A model generated the notes under the pieces. It was not told where the DNA came from. It did no database searches and was given only the letters and a program-made list of their open reading frames with translations. From assembly GCA_039810245.1 (NCBI GenBank), contig JBDHWQ010000030.1:1-24301 (forward strand): DNA of 24,301 nt. The letters are read 5' to 3'. This document shows, piece after piece, positions 14,584 through 22,096 of this stretch (the first letter of the stretch is position 1; each line of letters begins with the position of its first letter). The stretch is from CALDSL01 sp039810245. GTDB lineage: Bacteria > Chloroflexota > Anaerolineae > Anaerolineales > Anaerolineaceae. The translations under genes and the position numbers were made by a program.

Positions 14584-14612
14584 ATGATACTACCATTTAT
14601 CTGGCGTGTCAA
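14584..14612 (-). promoter_or_regulatory. Consensus promoter of the metal-efflux operon
   Basis: On the minus strand TTGACA (14612-14607) and TATCAT (14589-14584) are exactly 17 bases apart, giving a start near 14577, inside the operator. Confidence 0.8.
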
Positions 14613-14702
14613 TCCCTACGGGTGTTCGTATTCGCCTCTCAAATCGAAGTTTCTCCCTGGCAGACCCGCAAATCGAATGAAAACGAATAGCTACCCTCGC
14701 GG

Positions 14703-14731
14703 TTGACTTCTCCCCGGTTTGTCGTTACGAT
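14703..14731 (+). promoter_or_regulatory. Promoter of ppk
   Basis: TTGACT (14703-14708) and TACGAT (14726-14731) are 17 bases apart. The start near 14738 would give a leader of about 24 bases. No Shine-Dalgarno sequence precedes the ATG at 14762. Confidence 0.7.
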
Positions 14732-14761
14732 TAATACATCTCTCTGCTAACCGGTGCGCGC

Positions 14762-16933
14762 ATGTCTGAAATCCCGTCCGAACTGTCCGAAGTCGTAACC
14801 GCTGCCCAGGAAACCCCACCCGAGCCGCCCGCTCCTTCCAACCTGCTCGACCCCACCCTGTATATCAACCGCGAGCTCAGCCAGCTCGAGTTCAACCGCC
14901 GCGTGTTTGAAGAGGCGCGTGACCCGCGCAACCCGCTGCTGGAGCGCATCAAGTTTCTCGCCATCCTCGACTCGAACCTGGAAGAGTTCTTCATGGTGCG
15001 CGTCAGTGGCGTGCGCATGCAAAAGCACGCCGGCGTCACCGACCTGTCGATTGATGGTCGCACCCCCGCCCAGCAGTTGGCCGAGATCCGCAAGGTTGCC
15101 ATGCGCTTGATGCAGGAGAGCCGCATCTACTTCCATTCCTCGCTGATCCCCGAGCTGGAGCGTAACGGCGTGCGCATCCTCAACTATGGCGCGCTCACCG
15201 AGCGCCAGCGCGAGAACGCCAACCGCTATTTTGAAGAGAATATTTACCCGGTGCTCACCCCGCTGGCCTTCGACCCCGGCCATCCCTTCCCGCACATCTC
15301 CAACCTCAGCCTCAATCTGGCAGTAATTATCCAGGACACAGATGGTTCGCGCCGCTTTGCGCGCGTCAAAGTGCCCGATTCGCTGCCCACGCTGGTGCCA
15401 CTCAAGCGCTCGTCGGGTGGGGTGCGCAAAAACGGCGTCGCGCCCTATTCGCACCACTTCGTCTGGCTGGAGCAGGTGATCGTGGCGAACCTGGGCCGCC
15501 TGTTCCCCGGCATGGAAGTGATCGAGGCTTACCCCTTCCACGTCACCCGTAACGGTGACATGCAGATCCAGGAGCTGGAAGCCCTCGATCTGCTGGACAT
15601 GATGGAAACCAGCGTGCGCCGCCGCCGCTTTGGCCAGGTTTTGCGCCTGGTGATCACGTCCAAGATGCCGCGGCCGATCCGTAACATCCTGCAGGAAAAC
15701 CTGCGCGTCGAGGATAACGACGTCTACGTGCTGGAGATGCCCCTGGTGCTGTCTTCCTTAATGCAGCTCACGCGTATCGAGCGCTACGATCTGAAAGACC
15801 GCCCCTTTGTGCCCGCTACCCCCGCCGCGCTGCGCGACATGGAAGAAGACCCCGGCAGCATTTTTGCCGCCATCCGCGACAACCATATCCTGCTGCACCA
15901 TCCCTACGATTCGTTCAATCCGGTGGTCGATTTTTTACGCGCTGCCGCGCGCGACCCCGAGGTGCTGGCGATCAAGCAGACGCTCTACCGCGTGGGGAAG
16001 AAGTCGCCGGTGGTGCAGGCGCTGCTGGAAGCTGCGCGCGAGTACGATAAGCAGGTGGCCGTGCTGGTGGAGCTCAAGGCGCGCTTTGACGAGGAGAGCA
16101 ATATCGGCTGGTCGAAGATGCTGGAGCAGGAAGGCGTGCACGTCACCTACGGGCTGCTGGGCTTGAAGACGCATTCCAAGATGGCGCTGGTGGTGCGCCG
16201 TGAAGGCGACCGCATTCGCCGCTATGTGCACCTGGGCACCGGCAATTACAATCACCAGACCGCGCAGAGTTATGAAGACTTCAGCCTGTTCACCGACGAT
16301 GAGGTGATCTGCTCGGATGTGACCGACCTGTTCAACTACCTGACCGGTTATTCCAAGAAAGACGATTACCAGAAACTGCTGGTAGCTCCAATCAACCTGC
16401 GCGCGCGCATGGAAGAACTGATCCGCAATGAGATTGCCATCCAGAAGAAGGGCGGCAAAGGCTACATCATCATGAAGGCCAACTCAATCGCCGATAAGCC
16501 CATGATCGCCCTGTTGTATGAGGCGGCCCAGGCCGGGGTGAAAATCGACCTGATCGTGCGCGGCATCTGCTGCATGCGCCCGGGCATCAAACGGTTGAGC
16601 GAGAACATCCGCGTCTTCAGCGTGGTGGGGCGCTTCCTGGAGCACAGCCGCATTTACTACTTCGCCAATAACGGCGACGAGCGCATGTACATGGGATCGG
16701 CGGATGTGATGCCGCGTAATCTTAATGAGCGCGTTGAGGTGCTTTTCCCCATCGAAGACCAGCGTATGATCCGTCACGTGCGCGATGATATCCTTGCCAC
16801 CTACCTGCTGGACAACATCAAAGCGCGCATGATGTTTGCGGACGGTTCCTACAAATATGTTCCCCACGACAGCAAGCACGAGATCAACGCGCAAGAAACC
16901 TTCATTAATCTGGCGCACTTCCTCAATCCATGA
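14762..16933 (+). CDS. ppk: Polyphosphate kinase 1
   Basis: This 723-residue enzyme transfers the gamma-phosphate of ATP to a growing polyphosphate chain and can run in reverse. An extra Glu/Pro-rich N-terminal segment (1-30) precedes the N domain, which starts at LYINRELSQLEFNRRV (33-48). The head domain is about 130-330, and two phospholipase-D-like C domains follow. His471, in GLKTHSKMALVVR, corresponds to the phosphorylated His435 of the E. coli enzyme. His628, in FLEHSRIYYF, corresponds to His592. MYMGSADVMPRNLNERVEVLFPI (642-664) is the expected C-terminal signature. The first ATG after the promoter is used despite lacking a clear ribosome site. The stop overlaps the start of the next gene by 4 bases, so the two are translationally coupled. 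Confidence 0.97.
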   Translation: MSEIPSELSEVVTAAQETPPEPPAPSNLLDPTLYINRELSQLEFNRRVFEEARDPRNPLLERIKFLAILDSNLEEFFMVRVSGVRMQKHAGVTDLSIDGRTPAQQLAEIRKVAMRLMQESRIYFHSSLIPELERNGVRILNYGALTERQRENANRYFEENIYPVLTPLAFDPGHPFPHISNLSLNLAVIIQDTDGSRRFARVKVPDSLPTLVPLKRSSGGVRKNGVAPYSHHFVWLEQVIVANLGRLFPGMEVIEAYPFHVTRNGDMQIQELEALDLLDMMETSVRRRRFGQVLRLVITSKMPRPIRNILQENLRVEDNDVYVLEMPLVLSSLMQLTRIERYDLKDRPFVPATPAALRDMEEDPGSIFAAIRDNHILLHHPYDSFNPVVDFLRAAARDPEVLAIKQTLYRVGKKSPVVQALLEAAREYDKQVAVLVELKARFDEESNIGWSKMLEQEGVHVTYGLLGLKTHSKMALVVRREGDRIRRYVHLGTGNYNHQTAQSYEDFSLFTDDEVICSDVTDLFNYLTGYSKKDDYQKLLVAPINLRARMEELIRNEIAIQKKGGKGYIIMKANSIADKPMIALLYEAAQAGVKIDLIVRGICCMRPGIKRLSENIRVFSVVGRFLEHSRIYYFANNGDERMYMGSADVMPRNLNERVEVLFPIEDQRMIRHVRDDILATYLLDNIKARMMFADGSYKYVPHDSKHEINAQETFINLAHFLNP

Positions 16934-18060
16934 CCATCCATATCCTGCAATTCGCCGCCGGTGACCGCGCCCTGGCGCGGCGCTTTACGCGCTTCCCTTT
17001 TGACCTGTACCGGGATGTTCCGCAGTGGGTGCCGCCGATTGGATCTGATGAGCGTTCCCGGCTCACGCCGCGCCATCCATACTACCGCCACTCCCAGGCA
17101 GCCTTCTTCCTCGCGCTGGACGAGCACCGGAACGTCACCGGGCGGCTGGCAGTACTGGACCACCGCCTGCACAACCAGCACAACCACTCCACCACCGCGT
17201 TTTTCTGCCTGTTCGAATGCGTGGATGACCCGCCCACGGCGCGCGCTCTGTTCGATGCCGGCGCGGCGTGGGCGAAGGCGCGCGGACTGCGCTGCCTGTT
17301 TGGCCCGCGCGGCTTCACCGCGCTGGATGGCCTGGGGCTGCTGGTGCGCGGTTTTGAGCACCGCCCGGCGCTGGGCCAGCAGTATAATCCGTCGTATTAT
17401 CCCGCCCTGCTGCAAGCCTGCGGTTTTACGCCCAGCGGCGGCGAAATTCTGACCGGCTACCTGCCTGGCGCGGTAGCTCTGCCGGAGAAGGTAGAGCTGG
17501 TGGCTCGCCGCGTGCAGGAGCGCGGCTGGCTGCGCGTGCAATCGTTCCGTACGCGGGGCGAGCTGCGCGCCCTGGTGCGTCAGCTCCCCGACCTGTACAA
17601 CGGGGCGATGATCGGCACAGAAGGCGGTACGCCCCTCACACTGGAAGAGGCGCGCTCCATGGCCGCGCAGGTCCTCCTGTTTGCCGACCCGCGCCTGATC
17701 AAGCTGATCTACAGTGGCGATACGCCGGTGGGCTTCCTGTTGGCATACCCGGATATTTCGGCCGCGCTGCAGCGCAACGGCGGGCGGCTGTTCCCGCTGG
17801 GCTGGCTGGACATCCTGCTCGAGCTGCGCCGCACGCCGTGGATCAATATCAATGGCGCGGGCATCCTCGACCGCTACCGCGGCCTGGGCGGCACGGCGCT
17901 GTTGTTCAGCGAGCTTGCCAGGAGCGTGCGGCTGCGCGGCGCGCCGCACGCCGAGGTGATCCAGATTGGGGCCGAGAATGAGCGCATGCTCAACGAGCTG
18001 CGCGGCCTGGGCGTCGATTTTTACAAGGCGCACCAGATGTACCGCCGCGAGCTGGCCTGA
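16930..18060 (+). CDS. GNAT-like N-acyltransferase (YghO-type), substrate unknown
   Basis: This 376-residue protein resembles the large two-part GNAT-like family that includes YghO. FDLYRDVPQWVPPI (24-37), FGPRGFTALDGLGLLVRGFEHRP (124-146) and QYNPSYYPALLQACGF (151-166) form the conserved N-terminal half. ININGAGILDRYRGLGGTALL (305-325) in the C-terminal half contains an acetyl-CoA-type RGLGGTA turn. The start ATG overlaps the ppk stop (ATGA, 16930-16933). A donor such as acyl-CoA or aminoacyl-tRNA is possible for this fold; nothing in the sequence identifies the acceptor. Coupling to ppk suggests that the two products are needed together. It is followed by a 182-base gap containing no clear terminator or strong promoter. 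Confidence 0.75.
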   Translation: MTIHILQFAAGDRALARRFTRFPFDLYRDVPQWVPPIGSDERSRLTPRHPYYRHSQAAFFLALDEHRNVTGRLAVLDHRLHNQHNHSTTAFFCLFECVDDPPTARALFDAGAAWAKARGLRCLFGPRGFTALDGLGLLVRGFEHRPALGQQYNPSYYPALLQACGFTPSGGEILTGYLPGAVALPEKVELVARRVQERGWLRVQSFRTRGELRALVRQLPDLYNGAMIGTEGGTPLTLEEARSMAAQVLLFADPRLIKLIYSGDTPVGFLLAYPDISAALQRNGGRLFPLGWLDILLELRRTPWININGAGILDRYRGLGGTALLFSELARSVRLRGAPHAEVIQIGAENERMLNELRGLGVDFYKAHQMYRRELA

Positions 18061-18242
18061 GCCGCGTTACCCGGGGGAAACTCCGGTCGCGGGTTAGGAA
18101 GATACCGGATACTCTTTCTACGCTCCCGGCGGCATAATGGGGTCTGATCACCGCGCCTGGCGTGGGATACAACCCTGTTTGTTTCGATCAGGCTACCGGC
18201 CTGTTTTTCCGCCGCGCCCGAACAAGGATGTGAGAAAAGAAG

Positions 18243-19352
18243 ATGACCGTCAAAGAAAAAGCACCGCAAACCCCGCGCGCGGCCCGCAAACCCCGCCGCC
18301 AGCGTTATCCCAACCCTACGCCGCGGCTGGCTGCCAGCCCCGAGGCGCTCAAGCGCCTGCGCCTGGTGGCCGTGGCGTACTCGCACGTCGAGCGCGAATG
18401 GTTCCCTTCGGAAGAAGCCTACCTGGCCGAGCAGGAAGTGGAGCAGCGCGCGCAGGAAGTCTCCGCGGCGCTGGATGCGCTGGGCATCCCTAACCGTCTG
18501 TACCCGGCCGATGAGCGCTTCCTTACCAACCTGCTGGTCGACCGTCCCGACCTGGTGCTGAACCTGGTGGATACCCTGCGCGGGAAAGATGCGCTGCAGA
18601 CCTCGGTGCCCGGCGCGCTGGAGATGGTGGAAATCCCCTACACCGGCGCGGGCATGCGCGGGCTGGTGATTGGCAACGACCGCAACCTGTTCAAGCAAAT
18701 CCTGCTCGCCAACGAGATCCCAACGCCGCCGTACCAGTTTATCCAGCGCGCCAACGCCAAGATTAACCCGGAGCTGGGCGTTCCGCTGATTGTCAAGCTG
18801 AACGAAAGCGGTGGTTCGGTGGGCATTGACAACAAAGCGGTCAAAGAGACTCCGCGGGATGCCCAGGCCCAGGTGGAAAACCTGATCAGCACCTACAGCC
18901 TGCCGGTGATCGTCGAACAGTTTGTCGACGGCCCGGAGATCACCGTGGTGGTGTTTGAAGACAGTCGCCGCAAGCACATTTTTATGGGCCAGAAGGTGTT
19001 TGGCTTCCGCCCGGATGGTAAGCACGAGTTCACCAGCCTGGAAAGCTACGGCGACGAGCGCGCCTACACCTACAAGCCGGTGGAGGATGAGGCGCTGGTG
19101 CGCAAGATCGAGCAGTACGTGAGCCGCGCGTTCAACGTGCTGCACAATAAAGATTATGCCAAGTACGATATCCGCGTGGACGAAGCCAGCGGCACGCCGT
19201 ATTTTACCGACTGCAACCCCAATACCGCGTTTGGCCCCAGCATTGGACTGCCCTTCACCGAAGTGCTGCAAACGCTGTACGGTGTGCCGTTTGAGGCCGT
19301 GCTGCGGTCTTTGATCAGCAAGTATGCCAAGAAAATTAAGACCCGCCGTTAA
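18243..19352 (+). CDS. ATP-grasp ligase, D-Ala-D-Ala-ligase-like
   Basis: This 369-residue protein carries a basic Pro/Arg-rich N-terminal extension (1-30) before an ATP-grasp fold. A pre-ATP-grasp domain covers about 38-130. ATP-binding strands include PLIVKLNESGGSVGI (181-195, Lys185 and the glycine loop) and VIVEQFVDGPEITVVVFED (222-240, Glu225). Metal-binding residues occur in DIRVDEASGTPYFTDCNPNTAFG (309-331). In that last motif Asp323 stands where D-Ala ligases usually have glutamate, followed by CNPN. It is therefore a carboxylate-amine or peptide ligase whose substrates are unknown; I would not call it Ddl. There is only a weak ribosome site (GAGAAAAGAAG). It overlaps the following cysteine-peptidase-like gene by 29 bases, which strongly implies a shared pathway. 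Confidence 0.85.
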   Translation: MTVKEKAPQTPRAARKPRRQRYPNPTPRLAASPEALKRLRLVAVAYSHVEREWFPSEEAYLAEQEVEQRAQEVSAALDALGIPNRLYPADERFLTNLLVDRPDLVLNLVDTLRGKDALQTSVPGALEMVEIPYTGAGMRGLVIGNDRNLFKQILLANEIPTPPYQFIQRANAKINPELGVPLIVKLNESGGSVGIDNKAVKETPRDAQAQVENLISTYSLPVIVEQFVDGPEITVVVFEDSRRKHIFMGQKVFGFRPDGKHEFTSLESYGDERAYTYKPVEDEALVRKIEQYVSRAFNVLHNKDYAKYDIRVDEASGTPYFTDCNPNTAFGPSIGLPFTEVLQTLYGVPFEAVLRSLISKYAKKIKTRR

Positions 19353-19998
19353 TTTCTACCAGCCGCGCTTTATGCAGATCAGCGAGTCACACTGCGGCCC
19401 GGCCGTGGTGCAGATGCTGCTCAGTAACGTGGGTGTCGACGTGACCCAGGAAGCCGTGGCCGAGGCTGGCGGCGCGACCAGCCTGATCGAGCTGAACGGT
19501 ATGCGCGTCGACCAGCTTGCCCTGGCCGTGGCGCGCCTGGCTCCCAGCGTACGGTTCTTTTATAAGGACCATTCATCCCTGGCCGAACTGGTGCGCATCG
19601 TGCGCGACTATCGCTACCCGGTGGGGGTGGAGTGGCAGGGTCTGTTCGAGGATGATGATGAAGAGGACGAGGAAGACGACGAAACGGATTCCGCCACGCC
19701 CGGAACGCTGCCCGACAGCGAAACCGAAGATGACGATTACGGCCATTACAGCCTGGTGGTGGAGGCCTACCGCCGCCGCCGGCAGTTGATCATCGCCGAC
19801 CCGTACAAGGATTATTTTTCTCAGGCGCGGGTATTCGACTTTGCCACCTTTGAGGAGCGCTGGTACGACGATAACGAGGTGCCCAACCCGCTCACCGGCG
19901 TGCCCGAACTGGTGCGGGATTACCGGATGATGTTCGTGATCACGCGCCGCAACGTGCAGTTCCCCATGCGCCTGGGCATGAAGACGTATGCATTTTGA
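19324..19998 (+). CDS. C39-like papain-fold protein with an acidic insert
   Basis: This 224-residue protein has the pattern of peptidase_C39-like domains: QISESHCGPAVVQMLL (18-33, putative nucleophile Cys24 with Gln18 as oxyanion-hole residue), YGHYSLVVEAYRRRRQLIIADPYKDY (139-164, His141 and Asp159 completing a triad) and two helices before them. A very acidic low-complexity stretch (109-138) splits the domain between the cysteine and histidine parts. No leader or membrane helix is seen, so it is probably cytoplasmic, unlike bacteriocin exporters. The first ATG lies 29 bases inside the ATP-grasp gene and has no ribosome site of its own, which suggests coupled translation. An ATG at residue 17 is possible but would remove part of the fold. 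Hydrolysing or processing the ATP-grasp product is an inference. Confidence 0.78.
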   Translation: MPRKLRPAVNFYQPRFMQISESHCGPAVVQMLLSNVGVDVTQEAVAEAGGATSLIELNGMRVDQLALAVARLAPSVRFFYKDHSSLAELVRIVRDYRYPVGVEWQGLFEDDDEEDEEDDETDSATPGTLPDSETEDDDYGHYSLVVEAYRRRRQLIIADPYKDYFSQARVFDFATFEERWYDDNEVPNPLTGVPELVRDYRMMFVITRRNVQFPMRLGMKTYAF

Positions 19999-20008
19999 CC
20001 GGTCCGTT

Positions 20009-20914
20009 TTATCCAGCCCATTCCGGTTGTAGCTGCGGATACGCCGCGTACAACTTGAGCACCGACTGCTCTTTGTCCTTCACTTCCAGCATCACGTCCA
20101 ATTCCAGGCCACGCACCTGCTCGTAGAAGGCGCCAAAGGCTTCCACGTCCACAGAAAATGAATGCGAACCGGCCGGTTTCCCCGGCCACGGATCGGAATA
20201 ATGCATCTTCTGGCGGCCGTCCGCGGCGGACCATGTTTGCGCAGCCGTTTCTACCAGCGCGCGTGTGCCCAGGCCTTCCAGCGAAGGGTTATAGCGGTGG
20301 TGGAAAACGTCAAACACCACCGGGCAGCCGGTCTGGCGAGAAACACCCAGAGCATCTTGCAATGTGTAGCTGCGTTCATCGTTCTCCAGCACCAACCGCC
20401 GCCGCGCGCCCTCGCTCAGCAGGCCCACGTTGCGCGCAAAGCGCTCCAGGCTGGCGGGCTTGTCGCCGTACACGCCACCCAGGTGCAGCACCAGCTTGTG
20501 GGTGAAATCGAGGCCCATGCTGCCCAGAAAGCGCGCGTGGTACTCCAGCTCGGCCACGCTGCTGTGCACCACCTCGGGCCGCAGCGAGTTGAGTACCGTG
20601 TACTGCCCGGGATGCATCGAAACGCGCATCCCCGCCGCGCGGATCAACGCGCCCAGGTCAGCCAGATCGGCGCTCAGGTTATCCCACCAGCGCAGCGTGT
20701 TCACCGGGTGCGAGCCAAACGGAATCACTTCGGAAGAAATACGGAACACGACGATGCCGTTGGCGATGTTCCAGCGCAGGACTTCACCCAGCGCGGCGAG
20801 GTTGATGCGGGAGAGCTCCAGCAGTCGTTCCGGCGTGGCCCGGTCGAGCCGCGTGGTACGGTTGGAGGAAGGTAGTTGCGTGTTGATGCAGGCATATCCC
20901 AGGCGCAGGCTCAT
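20009..20914 (-). CDS. uvsE: UV-damage endonuclease UvsE/UvdE
   Basis: This 301-residue TIM-barrel enzyme nicks DNA 5' of UV photoproducts and some other lesions. Family signatures are LRLGYACINTQLP (3-15), FRISSEVIPFGSHP (57-70), VSMHPGQY (98-105, metal ligand His101), LVLHLGGVYGDK (141-152, His144), RLVLENDERS (173-182, Glu177), VVFDVFHHRYNP (199-210, Asp202, His205/206), MHYSD (237-241) and DVMLEVKDKE (273-282). The length fits the bacterial family. The ATG at 20914 has no Shine-Dalgarno sequence, and TACAAT ends 9 bases upstream, so the mRNA is probably leaderless. The frame continues to 20953 but would then cross its promoter. It converges with the C39-like gene with only 10 bases between the stops. 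Confidence 0.96.
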   Translation of the reverse strand: MSLRLGYACINTQLPSSNRTTRLDRATPERLLELSRINLAALGEVLRWNIANGIVVFRISSEVIPFGSHPVNTLRWWDNLSADLADLGALIRAAGMRVSMHPGQYTVLNSLRPEVVHSSVAELEYHARFLGSMGLDFTHKLVLHLGGVYGDKPASLERFARNVGLLSEGARRRLVLENDERSYTLQDALGVSRQTGCPVVFDVFHHRYNPSLEGLGTRALVETAAQTWSAADGRQKMHYSDPWPGKPAGSHSFSVDVEAFGAFYEQVRGLELDVMLEVKDKEQSVLKLYAAYPQLQPEWAG

Positions 20915-20923
20915 CGTAGCGTC

Positions 20924-20953
20924 ATTGTAACCGTGCCTGTTGTGCCGGGTCAA
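20924..20953 (-). promoter_or_regulatory. Promoter of uvsE, probably leaderless
   Basis: On the minus strand TTGACC (20953-20948) and TACAAT (20929-20924) are 18 bases apart. The expected start (about 20917) is within a few bases of the ATG at 20914. Confidence 0.65.
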
Positions 20954-21100
20954 TAGGCTGCACCGGCGCGTGTATGACCCTGATTATGACTTTGGTGGGA
21001 TGGCTGCCCTGGCCGCGACCCGTACAATAGAAACAGCACCAGTCGGCTGGGGCTGCGGGCGTGTGTCTTGTGGGGGAAGATGAGTAAGGAGAAGACAGGT

Positions 21101-22096
21101 ATGAATCTGGTCACCGGTGCAACCGGGCATATTGGGAACGTGTTGGTGCGCGAGCTGGCAGCGCGCGGCGAGGCGGTGCGTGTGCTGGTTTACCCCGGCG
21201 AGTGCACCGACTGCCTGGATGGGCTGGACGTGGAGATGCACCCCGGCGATATCCTCGACCCCGAGGCGCTGGACAGCGCCATGGCCGGCGTGGACGTGGT
21301 CTACCACCTGGCCGGCATGATTTCCATCCGCGCCGAAGCCGACCCGCTGGTGGCGCTGGTGAACGTGCAGGGCACGCGCAACGTGGTGGCGGCCTGCCGG
21401 CGTGCCGGCGTGCGCCGCCTGGTGTACACAAGCTCGATCCATGCCATCCAGCATGCGGAAAAAGGTGTGATGATGGACGAGGCCCTGCCATTTGACCCCC
21501 ATCACGCCCTGGGCGAGTACGATCGCTCCAAAGCGCGGGCTTCGCTGGCCGTGCTGGACGCTGTATCGAAAGGATTGGACGCGGTCATCGTCTGCCCCAC
21601 CGGGGTGATTGGCCCATATGATTACCGTCTTTCGCAGACTGGCCGGCTGCTCCTGGGCGCGGCGCGCAACCGGGTGCAGTTCATCGTCTCCGGCGCGTAT
21701 GATTTTGTGGACGTGCGCGACGTAGCCCAGGGCCTGATCCTGGCCGGCGAGCGCGGTCGCTGCGGTGAGGTCTATATTCTTTCGGGCGAGGCGATCACGA
21801 TCCGCCAGCTGGTGCGGCTGGCGCAGCAGGAGACCAACCAGCGCAGCCTGACCATTTCCGTGCCGCTGTGGATGGCCACCCTGAGCGCTGACGCAGCCGC
21901 GCTGCTGGCGCGTATCAATCGCTCCAGCCCACTGGTGACGCGCTACTCGCTCGCCACGGTGTTCAGCAACTGTGATATCAGCAGCGCCAAAGCGCAGCGC
22001 GAACTGGGCTACTGCCCGCGCCCGCTGGCGCACAGCGTGCGCGACACGGTGCGCTGGTTTCATGCTAACCACGGCGCCGGGCAGCCAGTCCACTGA
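21101..22096 (+). CDS. NAD-dependent epimerase/dehydratase-like protein (extended SDR)
   Basis: This 331-residue Rossmann protein begins at once with the nucleotide-binding loop MNLVTGATGHIG (1-12). It has VVYHLAGMIS (67-76), the catalytic pair Tyr140 and Lys144 (YDRSK) and the substrate-domain pattern PTGVIGPYDYR near 170. These are hallmarks of the extended SDR family acting on sugar nucleotides, flavonoid-like or sterol-like substrates; the substrate cannot be told. I chose the ATG at 21101 because AAGGAG (21086-21091) lies 9 bases upstream and the fold starts there. In-frame starts at 21068 (TTG) and 21080 are less likely. A -10-like TACAAT occurs at 21023-21028 with no good -35. Its stop overlaps the next SDR gene by one base, so they form an operon. 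Confidence 0.9.
   Translation: MNLVTGATGHIGNVLVRELAARGEAVRVLVYPGECTDCLDGLDVEMHPGDILDPEALDSAMAGVDVVYHLAGMISIRAEADPLVALVNVQGTRNVVAACRRAGVRRLVYTSSIHAIQHAEKGVMMDEALPFDPHHALGEYDRSKARASLAVLDAVSKGLDAVIVCPTGVIGPYDYRLSQTGRLLLGAARNRVQFIVSGAYDFVDVRDVAQGLILAGERGRCGEVYILSGEAITIRQLVRLAQQETNQRSLTISVPLWMATLSADAAALLARINRSSPLVTRYSLATVFSNCDISSAKAQRELGYCPRPLAHSVRDTVRWFHANHGAGQPVH

Noticed and set aside
16849..18033. A 394-residue open frame on the minus strand
   Set aside because: It is antisense to the GNAT-like gene, is rich in Arg/Gln/Ala as expected of a GC-rich shadow, and has no family motif.
18021..19271. A 416-residue open frame on the minus strand
   Set aside because: It lies antisense to the ATP-grasp gene, whose motifs are clear. 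The antisense product has no recognisable domain.
18243..19352. Naming the ATP-grasp protein D-alanine-D-alanine ligase (ddl)
   Set aside because: The metal and substrate motifs differ (TDCNPN), there is a basic extension, and the partner gene is a peptidase-like protein rather than a cell-wall gene.
20984..22093. A 369-residue open frame on the minus strand
   Set aside because: Antisense to the epimerase-like gene with its intact GATGHIG and YxxxK motifs; composition typical of a shadow frame.
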